The position numbers and the translations under genes are program-made. DNA of 22,439 bases from a virus: positions 1-22,439 of IMG/VR virus record IMGVR_UViG_3300047550_002398. One strand, 5' to 3'. Shown here piece by piece: positions 1-5,370 of this stretch (position 1 is the stretch's first letter; every line of letters begins with the position of its first letter). The notes below the pieces were generated by a model, which saw only the letters and a list, made by a program, of their open reading frames with translations, had not been told where the DNA came from and did no database searches.

Positions 1-26
1 GGGTTCGATTCCCACCCGCCCTACCA
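1..26 (+). tRNA. 3' end of a tRNA, identity unknown (partial)
   Basis: The window opens inside a tRNA. The T-loop TTCGATT is followed by the 3' T-stem strand CCCAC, an acceptor strand CCGCCCT, discriminator A and an encoded CCA at 24-26. The anticodon lies before the window, so the amino acid cannot be told. A second tRNA begins 13 bases later, so this is the tail of a tRNA cluster. Confidence 0.85.
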
Positions 27-38
27 AGCAATAAATCT

Positions 39-126
39 GGAGAGGTGTCTGAGCGGCCAAAAGAGATAGTCTTGAAAACTATTGAGGTGAAAGCCTCCGT
101 GGGTTCAAATCCCACCCTCTCCGCCA
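39..126 (+). tRNA. tRNA-Ser (UGA)
   Basis: A complete class II tRNA. Acceptor GGAGAGG (39-45) pairs with CCTCTCC, followed by G and an encoded CCA. The anticodon stem ATAGT/ACTAT (66-70, 78-82) holds the loop CTTGAAA with anticodon TGA at 73-75. A long variable arm precedes the T-arm GTGGG TTCAAAT CCCAC, as expected for serine. It reads UCA (and by wobble other UCN) codons, which are common in the A+T-rich genes of this window. Confidence 0.95.
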
Positions 127-127
127 T

Positions 128-156
128 TCGACAAAAAACAATACTCATGCTATCAT
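128..156 (+). promoter_or_regulatory. promoter for the 48-residue gene, leaderless type
   Basis: TCGACA (128-133), a 17-base spacer, then TATCAT (151-156) with an upstream TG (148-149), giving an extended -10 TGCTATCAT. The ATG at 163 follows the -10 by six bases, so transcription should begin at or next to the start codon. Confidence 0.55.
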
Positions 157-162
157 CATTAT

Positions 163-309
163 ATGACAATTGATACTGGTTCAATTGGCGCTGGTGGCGG
201 GGGTATTAAGAAGCCGCAACGGGGGTACCCCAAGAGCGGCTCGCGAGTAACAGAGATAACTCCTCAGAAGGTGAAGGCAGTTACACCTTCTAAGGATAAA
301 ATGCGCTAA
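163..309 (+). CDS. small basic glycine-rich protein, function unknown
   Basis: A 48-residue open frame that runs ATG to TAA. The N-terminal part has a Gly-rich stretch (GAGGGG at residues 9-14). The rest is rich in Lys, Arg, Pro and Thr, so the protein is strongly basic and probably disordered; there is no membrane segment. No Shine-Dalgarno sequence precedes the ATG. Instead an extended -10 element ends six bases upstream, the same arrangement as at several other genes here, which is the main reason to accept this short frame. It stands alone between tRNA-Ser and the promoter of the next gene. I do not recognise the family. A basic tail could mean nucleic-acid binding, but nothing more supports that. 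Confidence 0.5.
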   Translation: MTIDTGSIGAGGGGIKKPQRGYPKSGSRVTEITPQKVKAVTPSKDKMR

Positions 310-338
310 TTGATTTTTATATCAAAAACTGTTAAAAT
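310..338 (+). promoter_or_regulatory. promoter for the 81-residue gene at 423
   Basis: TTGATT (310-315), a 17-base spacer, then TAAAAT (333-338) preceded by TG (330-331), an extended -10 TGTTAAAAT. The expected start of transcription is near 345, which is exactly where the first of three leader hairpins begins. Confidence 0.6.
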
Positions 339-344
339 AAAAGT

Positions 345-422
345 GTTAACGAAAATACGTTAACGGTTGATATCGGATGAAGGATATCAACAAACCGGAT
401 TGTCCGGATTTTAGGAGATATT
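345..422 (+). promoter_or_regulatory. structured 5' leader with three perfect hairpins
   Basis: Hairpin 1: GTTAACG (345-351), loop AAAATA, CGTTAAC (358-364). Hairpin 2: GTTGATATC (366-374), loop GGATGAAG, GATATCAAC (383-391). Hairpin 3: CCGGA (395-399), loop TTG, TCCGG (403-407). The ribosome binding site AGGAG (413-417) follows directly, then ATG at 423. All stems are perfect, and together they fill almost the whole leader from the predicted transcription start. Likely roles are mRNA stabilisation by a 5'-terminal hairpin or a regulated leader; the sequence alone does not decide. Confidence 0.7.
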
Positions 423-668
423 ATGGCTCAATACGCTGGTGTTACAGGTCTCTACAAGACTGCCGCTGGGTATGTTCCTGCGGTAACAACCGCTCACCGC
501 AACTCAAGCGGCGCTATCGTTGACGTTGCCATCGGGTCCGCTGACTCGGTAGACATCGTTACGCTTGGTTACCAGCCAACTCGCGTTTCAAGCGTGGATG
601 TGGCTGCTGGCACGAACTTTGCTGCTCGTCTTACAAATGACACGGGTAGCTTCTGGGTACCTGCCTAA
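423..668 (+). CDS. 81-residue protein of unknown function, likely highly expressed
   Basis: The protein is Ala/Val/Thr/Gly rich with alternating hydrophobic residues that suggest a small beta-rich soluble fold. There is no signal peptide, membrane segment or cysteine. Its codons lean to C-ending forms (GGC, AAC, GTT/GTC mix) like those of the major capsid protein and unlike the glycosyltransferase genes, which hints at high expression. The gene is a self-contained unit: extended -10 promoter at 310-338, a 78-base leader of three hairpins, AGGAG five bases before ATG, and a strong intrinsic terminator at 699-732. Such insulation is unusual in a compact phage genome. A small abundant structural or decoration protein is possible, but I do not recognise the family and make no functional claim. 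Confidence 0.8.
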   Translation: MAQYAGVTGLYKTAAGYVPAVTTAHRNSSGAIVDVAIGSADSVDIVTLGYQPTRVSSVDVAAGTNFAARLTNDTGSFWVPA

Positions 669-698
669 TTTTTAATTCTTAGGTGTTACCTTAGGACG

Positions 699-732
699 GA
701 GAACCCGCTGGTGACGGCGGGTTCTCTGTTTT
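699..732 (+). terminator. intrinsic terminator after the 81-residue gene
   Basis: GAGAACCCGC (699-708) pairs perfectly with GCGGGTTCTC (717-726) over 10 bp with an 8-base loop, followed by TGTTTT. It lies just before tRNA-Pro, so the tRNA is either read by leak-through or processed from a longer transcript. Confidence 0.85.
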
Positions 733-807
733 CCGGATATAGCTCAGCTTGGTTAGAGCGTTGCCTTTGGGAGGCAAAAGTCGCAAGTTCGAATCTTGCT
801 ATCCGGA
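733..807 (+). tRNA. tRNA-Pro (UGG)
   Basis: Acceptor CCGGATA (733-739) pairs with TATCCGG (800-806), discriminator A at 807. D-stem GCTC/GAGC; anticodon stem TTGCC/GGCAA with loop TTTGGGA and anticodon TGG at 768-770; T-arm GCAAG TTCGAAT CTTGC. The 3' CCA is not encoded (CTA follows), unlike the two upstream tRNAs. Reads CCA and by wobble other CCN codons. Confidence 0.95.
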
Positions 808-824
808 CTATAAAATGTTATGAT
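796..824 (+). promoter_or_regulatory. leaderless-type promoter overlapping the tRNA-Pro 3' end
   Basis: TATGAT (819-824) with upstream TG (816-817) forms an extended -10 exactly six bases before the ATG at 831. A -35-like TTGCTA (796-801) sits 17 bases upstream and lies inside the T-arm and acceptor of tRNA-Pro. Confidence 0.5.
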
Positions 825-830
825 TTTTAA

Positions 831-1046
831 ATGCACACTAGCTGTTTTATCGGTGGCCCCCTGCATAAGAAAAAAACTGTTACGAAGCTTAATATCTGTA
901 AAACTATTATTTTTCGTGATAAGCATTATATAGTTCATTTATATGAATCTATTGGCATGAATGAAGACAAGACAAAAGTTTTTTATCACTACATTGGCCC
1001 TGCTGAAAAAAATGCAGATGGTGAGTGGAAACCGATTTCAAGATAG
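831..1046 (+). CDS. small phage protein with N-terminal GGPL motif
   Basis: A 71-residue protein. Near the N-terminus it has a CFIGGPLHKK segment (residues 5-14). An 'xGGPLxG' start is frequent in small actinophage proteins of unknown role, from memory and not checked. A mixed hydrophobic core with HYIVHLY and VFYHYIG segments suggests a small beta-rich domain. No ribosome binding site is visible; the extended -10 TGTTATGAT ends six bases before ATG, so the message is probably leaderless. It ends just before the extended -10 of the next gene. Function unknown. Confidence 0.7.
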   Translation: MHTSCFIGGPLHKKKTVTKLNICKTIIFRDKHYIVHLYESIGMNEDKTKVFYHYIGPAEKNADGEWKPISR

Positions 1047-1055
1047 TGGTATAAT
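1047..1055 (+). promoter_or_regulatory. extended -10 promoter TGGTATAAT
   Basis: A perfect extended -10 (TG at 1047-1048, TATAAT at 1050-1055) directly after the stop codon of the preceding gene. The expected start near 1062 leaves a very short leader containing GGAGG (1062-1066) for the ATG at 1075. No good -35 is seen. Confidence 0.5.
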
Positions 1056-1074
1056 GGCACCGGAGGCCGATGAT

Positions 1075-1242
1075 ATGCGATGTTTTCAATGTGGAAATTT
1101 CGCTTCCGTAAAAGCTGAGTTACGGAACGATTATGAATTTAAAGTTAGATTTTATTGTGCAAAGTGTTTAAAGCTTTTTAATAAGGAAAATAAAAAATGG
1201 GAAATACAAACAAAGCCAATAGAAAACTGGAAATCAGTCTAG
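1075..1242 (+). CDS. small zinc-ribbon protein
   Basis: A 55-residue protein with two cysteine pairs, CFQC near the N-terminus (residues 3-6) and CAKC near residue 30, separated by about 22 residues: a minimal zinc ribbon. I chose ATG 1075 because GGAGG lies 8 bases upstream and the promoter at 1047-1055 would start transcription near 1062. The longer frame from 961 would begin inside the preceding gene, and an ATG at 1054 would lie within the -10 itself. Basic and polar residues dominate the rest. A small zinc ribbon in a phage could be a transcription-modifying or DNA-binding factor, but no specific role can be assigned. Its 3' end overlaps the next gene by 46 bases. Confidence 0.7.
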   Translation: MRCFQCGNFASVKAELRNDYEFKVRFYCAKCLKLFNKENKKWEIQTKPIENWKSV

Positions 1243-1424
1243 ATGCTTTAGAGGATAGTCGTGGCGGTTTTGTGCCAGTTATATCTATTGGAGATGTCAA
1301 ACTTAACTTAAAAGCCAATATGTATGAGACAGCTGAACAAGCCGTAGATAAAGGTAATAAAAATTTTGCTGCAATGTTAGAAATTACATTACGGGCGGCA
1401 ATGGGTAATAACTACTACTTATAG
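1197..1424 (+). CDS. 75-residue protein of unknown function
   Basis: The translation reads like a real soluble protein: a charged N-terminus, a central beta-like stretch (FVPVISIGDVKLNLKA) and a C-terminal helix-like segment (NFAAMLEITLRAAM). AAGGAAA about 8 bases before the ATG is a modest ribosome binding site. It overlaps the preceding zinc-ribbon gene by 46 bases in another frame, longer than other overlaps here. No in-frame start just after 1242 would keep the conserved-looking N-terminus, so I keep 1197. The stop is five bases before tRNA-Thr. Family not recognised. Confidence 0.6.
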   Translation: MGNTNKANRKLEISLDALEDSRGGFVPVISIGDVKLNLKANMYETAEQAVDKGNKNFAAMLEITLRAAMGNNYYL

Positions 1425-1429
1425 TTTTC

Positions 1430-1503
1430 GCCGGAGTAGCTCCAGCGGTTAGAGCAGCCGCCTTGTAAGCGGCAGGTCATCGGTTCGAATCCGATCTCCG
1501 GCT
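1430..1503 (+). tRNA. tRNA-Thr (UGU)
   Basis: Acceptor GCCGGAG (1430-1436) pairs with CTCCGGC, discriminator T at 1503. D-stem GCTC/GAGC; anticodon stem GCCGC/GCGGC with loop CTTGTAA, anticodon TGT at 1464-1466; T-arm ATCGG TTCGAAT CCGAT. CCA is not encoded. Reads ACA and by wobble other ACN codons. Confidence 0.95.
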
Positions 1504-1521
1504 CAATTTTGACTTAAGGGA

Positions 1522-1530
1522 TGATATAAT
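1522..1530 (+). promoter_or_regulatory. extended -10 TGATATAAT, leaderless type
   Basis: TG (1522-1523) and TATAAT (1525-1530) form a consensus extended -10. Six bases separate it from ATG 1537, while ATG 1531 abuts it and would lie upstream of the expected transcription start. This decides the start of the zinc-ribbon gene. Confidence 0.55.
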
Positions 1531-1536
1531 ATGATT

Positions 1537-1782
1537 ATGGATTTAGAAGTTATTTGTATTATAGAATGTGACGATTGCGGTAAATCGGTTATTATTGACC
1601 CCACATATGTCACTATTATTACTGGTGACTTCATCACCGCTGCCGCAGTTTGTTCACACTGCGAGAGGCCGGTAGTAGAGGAGATTGATTCATCTCTTGC
1701 TCGCAATATGGCAATGAAGGGCGTTCGCACTCTTTCTTGGATTTCCGGAGAGGAAGTAGACCCAGATGACATCAAATGCTAG
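1537..1782 (+). CDS. zinc-ribbon protein with two Cys pairs
   Basis: An 81-residue protein when read from ATG 1537 (83 from ATG 1531). Two pairs, CDDC near residue 11 and CSHC near residue 39, are spaced as in a rubredoxin-type zinc ribbon, with beta-like hydrophobic segments between them. The acidic C-terminus (GEEVDPDD) overlaps the following glycosyltransferase by 17 bases. Start 1537 is preferred because it lies six bases after an extended -10, the arrangement seen at several genes here; no ribosome binding site is present. It follows tRNA-Thr and opens the glycosyltransferase block, which may be co-transcribed from this promoter. Specific function unknown. Confidence 0.7.
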   Translation: MDLEVICIIECDDCGKSVIIDPTYVTIITGDFITAAAVCSHCERPVVEEIDSSLARNMAMKGVRTLSWISGEEVDPDDIKC

Positions 1783-2815
1783 CGGTATAACTCTTTTAGA
1801 CGATTCAGATAGTAGGACATTAAAGCCAACTCAGGCTGCTCTTTCGTGGTTCACCCCCTCTGTCGGTGACATGGCAGGATATGGCGTGGGAGCTGTGGGG
1901 CTCATTCAAGGTCTCATGCATGAAAACATATATGTAGGCTTTAATCATCCAAAAACTAAAGTTCATGTCTCATTTGTTCAGCCGGAGTGGTACCTTGGCA
2001 GCAGTAATCAATATAGAATTGGATACACTCCTTGGGAATCTACGGAAATTCCTGAATCTTGGGTGTACTACATGCAAGAACAAGATGAAATCTGGACAAC
2101 ATCTAATTTTTGCGTAGATGTATTTAAGAAATATGAAGTTAATGACACAATTCATATGATACCTCATGGTATCGACCCGGAAATTTGGGCTGTTGTCGAT
2201 AGAACATTAGCAAATGAATTTGTTTTTCTTCACATGGGCAGCCCAAGCGAGCGCAAGGGCGCTCAAAAAGTCGTTGATGCCTTCCTTGATCTCTTTGACG
2301 GCAGAAATGATATCAAGCTTATAATGAAGTCCACTGGGGCGACAGAAGCCAGATGGCGTAGAGAAAATTTTTACGGGGGAAACATTAAAAACCATCCTCA
2401 AGTAACAGTAATAGAAGCAGACCTGCCAGTTAATGATTTAGTAAAAATATATCATTCTGCTCATTGCTTGGTTTATCCAACCAATGGAGAGGGTTTTGGC
2501 TTCATCCCCTTTCAAGGGATCGCAACGGGATTACCAACCATTACCACTAACCTAACGGCAACCGCCGATTTTGCTGAACTTTCTATGCCTCTAAAGGCAT
2601 CTTGGACAGATGGTATTGGCTTGCATCTGGGCCTCTGGGCCGAGCCAGACCTTGATGACCTGCGATTTCAGATGCAATCAGCAGTGGATAACTGGGAAGA
2701 CCATAAGAAGAAAGCCATGCATAGCGCTCGTATTATTCACTCAACGCAAACATGGTCTCATATTGCTGATCAAGTTATATCTATTTTAGGTGATAAATTA
2801 TATGAAAGATGTTAA
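1766..2815 (+). CDS. GT-B glycosyltransferase (GT4-like)
   Basis: A 349-residue protein with the two-Rossmann organisation of GT-B enzymes that move a sugar from a nucleotide-sugar donor. Seen: a GYGVGAVG glycine loop near residue 40, IPHGID near 132 at the domain linker, HMGSPSERKG near 155 that fits the donor-binding start of group 1 transferases, and NGEGFGFIPFQ at 240-250 followed by ATGLPTI. The EX7E signature of GT4 enzymes is altered: E242 is kept but the second Glu is Q250. C-terminal helices are rich in Trp and His. The start overlaps the zinc-ribbon gene by 17 bases, with GGAGAGGAAG upstream. It leads five GT-A genes. Likely role is virion or other glycan decoration; the acceptor is unknown. 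Confidence 0.88.
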   Translation: MTSNASGITLLDDSDSRTLKPTQAALSWFTPSVGDMAGYGVGAVGLIQGLMHENIYVGFNHPKTKVHVSFVQPEWYLGSSNQYRIGYTPWESTEIPESWVYYMQEQDEIWTTSNFCVDVFKKYEVNDTIHMIPHGIDPEIWAVVDRTLANEFVFLHMGSPSERKGAQKVVDAFLDLFDGRNDIKLIMKSTGATEARWRRENFYGGNIKNHPQVTVIEADLPVNDLVKIYHSAHCLVYPTNGEGFGFIPFQGIATGLPTITTNLTATADFAELSMPLKASWTDGIGLHLGLWAEPDLDDLRFQMQSAVDNWEDHKKKAMHSARIIHSTQTWSHIADQVISILGDKLYERC

Positions 2816-2818
2816 TAT
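2810..2818 (+). promoter_or_regulatory. extended -10 TGTTAATAT, leaderless type
   Basis: TG (2810-2811) and TAATAT (2813-2818) overlap the stop codon region of the preceding gene and end six bases before ATG 2825. No ribosome binding site lies before that ATG. No convincing -35 is seen (GTGATA at 17 bases). Confidence 0.45.
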
Positions 2819-2824
2819 ATCTCT

Positions 2825-3397
2825 ATGGATTCATTAATTACATTTATTATCCCTACAATATGTAGACCTTCATTGCCGCTTTCAATTCAGACGTTGCAAC
2901 GTCAAAGCAACACAAATTGGAAAGCTGTTGTATGTGGGGATGGCTGTGATCCTATAGTAGATAGGCCACATGGAGATTATAATATTATCGAAGATAATAG
3001 AGTGATATATATAAAAGCACCACATTTTTCTAATCAATCTAAAACGAGAAATTATATGATTGATATCTGTCAAACGGAATGGATTGGATGCTTGGATGAT
3101 GATGATGCACTCATGCCCGAGTATGTTCAATATGTAGAAGATAATAAAGATAATAATGATATTATTATCTTTAAAATGAATAACTATGGAGATATTATTC
3201 CATTTAATCATAGTTTAATTTTGGGTCAAGTTGGCATTAGCTTTGCTGCTAGAGCAGATGTCATGAAGGCAGTGCCATTCCCCGATCCACCCGCAGAAGA
3301 TTATTACTGGCTGCTTAGGTGCGAACAGCTAGGATATAAAATTCATTACGCTGAATATATCGGATATTGGGTCAGGCCAGACTGGGATAATGTTTGA
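2825..3397 (+). CDS. GT-A family glycosyltransferase (GT2-like)
   Basis: A 190-residue, single-domain GT2-type enzyme. The N-terminus TFIIPTICRPSLPLSIQTLQ is the usual nucleotide-binding opening, followed by a CGDGCDP segment. D91-D94 (GCLDDDDALM) is the metal-binding DXD region. The C-terminal half has SFAARADVMKAVPFPDPP and AEDYYWLLRCEQLGY, which match the acceptor-side ED motif of the family. It is shorter than many GT2 enzymes and has no membrane segment, so it is soluble. It overlaps the next gene by 8 bases. Codons are strongly A/T-ending, like the other transferases in the block. The sugar and acceptor cannot be told from the sequence. Confidence 0.88.
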   Translation: MDSLITFIIPTICRPSLPLSIQTLQRQSNTNWKAVVCGDGCDPIVDRPHGDYNIIEDNRVIYIKAPHFSNQSKTRNYMIDICQTEWIGCLDDDDALMPEYVQYVEDNKDNNDIIIFKMNNYGDIIPFNHSLILGQVGISFAARADVMKAVPFPDPPAEDYYWLLRCEQLGYKIHYAEYIGYWVRPDWDNV

Positions 3398-3974
3398 TTT
3401 AATTACCGTGATTCATAATGAGATAAATTTAGATTTGGCTTTAAATAAATTACAGCCATCTATTGAACAATTTTCCACTATGGATTATAACTTTTATCTT
3501 CACGACAATCGTACTAATAATATCGGCTTTGGTCATGCTTGCAATTATCAATCACGGATTGGATCTAGCCCGATTATTGGGTTTTTAAACCCAGATTCTA
3601 GAGTGACTGGCCCATTTATGGATCTCGTGGTCGAGACGTTAAGCGAGGATATTGTAGTTACTGGTGCTAATTTTAATAAAAATCCAGTAGAGATTCATGG
3701 ATGGGGCCTTAACGACTGGGTTTGTGGTGCAGCGATGTTCGTCACCCGCAGTTGGTTTGAAGAATTAGGTGGCTTTGATGAACGATATATATGGTCACAT
3801 GAAGAAACAGATTTTATTAGAACTACCGAGAGTCGCGGACGATCATGTAAATCTCTATATCCTGAACAGCTTCCTATCTTGCATGAGCCAATAGCTGATA
3901 CCCCAGAAGATATAAGATATAAACAACATTATTTTGCTGAAGCTGAAAGGTTATATTGGCAAAAATGGAGATAG
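3390..3974 (+). CDS. GT-A glycosyltransferase, rhamnosyltransferase-like
   Basis: A 194-residue GT2-type enzyme. The segment NIGFGHACNYQ fits the common 'NxGFaxAxNxG' helix. N67-P68-D69 (GFLNPDSRV) replaces DXD, as is usual in the WbbL-like rhamnosyltransferase group. GAAMFVTRSWFEELGGFDE and the following HEETDF give the acceptor/base region of that group. It begins 8 bases inside the preceding gene and its end overlaps the next one, so translation is probably coupled. The start is early in the fold (MFDLITVIHNE), so the nucleotide-binding strand is intact. No membrane anchor. Donor and acceptor are unproven. Confidence 0.87.
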   Translation: MFDLITVIHNEINLDLALNKLQPSIEQFSTMDYNFYLHDNRTNNIGFGHACNYQSRIGSSPIIGFLNPDSRVTGPFMDLVVETLSEDIVVTGANFNKNPVEIHGWGLNDWVCGAAMFVTRSWFEELGGFDERYIWSHEETDFIRTTESRGRSCKSLYPEQLPILHEPIADTPEDIRYKQHYFAEAERLYWQKWR

Positions 3975-4621
3975 GATTATTAATTATTACAGATGGTAGA
4001 AAAGAACTTCTTGATGCTACAGTAAATTCCGCAAGACAGAATTTAATTTGCAATTTTAAAACACAGATCATTGTAAATGATTCACAAGATCAAGAATACC
4101 AAATTTATCTATCTTCTCTATATCCTGACTTTACTATTATTAATAACATACCTAAAGCTGGTTTTTCTGGTTCGATCAACGCTGGCTGGAAAGCCCTATC
4201 TAAAGAAGTAGACTATATCTTTCATCTAGAAGAAGATTTTTTATTTGAGCAGGAAGTAGAAATCTCTAATTTAGTTGAGCTGCTACAGCGCTCAGGAGCT
4301 TATCAGATGATGTTCAAAAGAGATGCTGTATTATCTAATCCTATTGAAGCCGAATATGGTGGATATATAGAGGCTAATCCTCATCTATATGAGCAGCATG
4401 ATGGTTATATATTACATAATAATTTCTTTTCTACTAATCCATGCATTTATTCTACAACTATTTGTAAATTTGGTTGGCCTGAAGGTCAAGGAGAAATTGA
4501 ATTTTTTAATCAAATTAAAAATGTAGATAAAGAAGCAAAATGTGGCATTGTAGGTAATAAATTTGATAAACCCCTCGTTCGTCATATAGGTTATTTCAGA
4601 AATGATGGATGGAAAATTTAA
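3965..4621 (+). CDS. GT-A family glycosyltransferase
   Basis: A 218-residue protein from ATG 3965; a TTG at 3956 would add three residues but has no advantage. The fold opens with IGLLIITDGRKELLDATVNS, then IIVNDSQ, then GFSGSINAGWKAL (the glycine/asparagine helix of GT-A enzymes), and HLEEDFLF with E89-E90-D91 as the metal-binding position. The C-terminus carries WPEGQGEIEFF and a VRHIGYFRNDGW tail. A weak TATATT lies seven bases before the ATG, but without the extended TG, so promoter evidence is poor. The stop overlaps the next start as TAATG, suggesting reinitiation. Acceptor unknown; the EED rather than DXD may mean altered metal or donor use. Confidence 0.8.
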   Translation: MEIGLLIITDGRKELLDATVNSARQNLICNFKTQIIVNDSQDQEYQIYLSSLYPDFTIINNIPKAGFSGSINAGWKALSKEVDYIFHLEEDFLFEQEVEISNLVELLQRSGAYQMMFKRDAVLSNPIEAEYGGYIEANPHLYEQHDGYILHNNFFSTNPCIYSTTICKFGWPEGQGEIEFFNQIKNVDKEAKCGIVGNKFDKPLVRHIGYFRNDGWKI

Positions 4622-5361
4622 TGTCTGTATGGGGTATATCTATGATGAAAGACGAAGCGGACTTTGTAGAATGTATAATTCCTTGGATGGCATCTCAGCT
4701 AGATCATTTATTGATTGCTGATAATCTCTCAACAGATGGAACCCTAGAAAAGTTATATGAATTATCTAAACAATATAACAATATCAATATAGTTATTGAT
4801 TCAGAAGTAGCATATTATCAATCAAAGAAAATGAATGCTTTGGTTCAACAAGCTTATGAGATAGATTCTAAAATATCTTGGGTCTTGCCATTCGATGCAG
4901 ATGAAATGTGGTTTTCCCCAACTGGAAATATTGCTGATACGCTGAACTCATGTGATATGAATGTGATCTCTTGCAATATGTGGCATATGGTTTCCTTCGA
5001 TGAGAAGACATCGATTAACCCATTAGAAACTATTACAATGAGGAGGGCCACTCCCGAGCCGTTTCCAAGCGTAGCATTCAGGTACCATCCAGATGCCCAT
5101 TTGCATATGGGTAATCATGGTATAGATTATCCTGATATAAATATTGGATATGATATCTTAACAATTAAACACTATCAATATCGAAGTTTTGAACATTTTA
5201 AAACTAAGGTTATAAATGGTAAAAAAGCCTATGATGCAACTGATTTTCCAAATTCTACTGGAGCACATTGGCGTGAGTATGGTAGTATGAGCGACAACGA
5301 ACTTCGTTATGTCTGGAATAATTTCATGGATGAAAAAGATCTAGTCTACGACCCGTGGTAA
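4621..5361 (+). CDS. glycosyltransferase of the Glyco_tranf_2_4 type
   Basis: A 246-residue protein from ATG 4621 (TAATG overlap with the preceding stop); an in-frame ATG at 4609 would add four residues. It has the marks of the PF13704-like group: SMMKDEADFVECIIPWM at the N-terminus, LLIADNLSTDGTLEKL near residue 30, and LPFDADEMWF with D92-A93-D94 as the DXD site. Later segments HLHMGNHGID and IKHYQYRSFEHFKTK are typical of the C-terminal acceptor side in this group. Unlike its neighbours it has a clear DXD. No transmembrane segment. Target not determinable. Confidence 0.88.
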   Translation: MSVWGISMMKDEADFVECIIPWMASQLDHLLIADNLSTDGTLEKLYELSKQYNNINIVIDSEVAYYQSKKMNALVQQAYEIDSKISWVLPFDADEMWFSPTGNIADTLNSCDMNVISCNMWHMVSFDEKTSINPLETITMRRATPEPFPSVAFRYHPDAHLHMGNHGIDYPDINIGYDILTIKHYQYRSFEHFKTKVINGKKAYDATDFPNSTGAHWREYGSMSDNELRYVWNNFMDEKDLVYDPW

Positions 5362-5364
5362 AAT
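5356..5364 (+). promoter_or_regulatory. extended -10 TGGTAAAAT, leaderless type
   Basis: TG (5356-5357) and TAAAAT (5359-5364) overlap the last codons of the preceding gene and end six bases before ATG 5371. No ribosome binding site is present. This gives the poly-G glycosyltransferase its own transcript. Confidence 0.45.
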
Positions 5365-5370
5365 ATTATA

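Noticed and set aside
39-126. tRNA gene as an integration attachment site
   Set aside because: No integrase, repeat of the tRNA 3' end or bacterial flank is present in the window.
961-1074. Longer start (ATG 961) for the zinc-ribbon gene
   Set aside because: It would overlap the preceding gene for 86 bases, while GGAGG and a promoter support ATG 1075.
1420-1425. TATAGT as a promoter for tRNA-Thr
   Set aside because: Transcription would start inside the tRNA; the bases are mainly the stop codon region of the upstream gene.
3952-3957. TATATT as a leaderless promoter for the gene at 3965
   Set aside because: No extended TG, weak -35 and a gap of seven bases; too weak beside the other cases.
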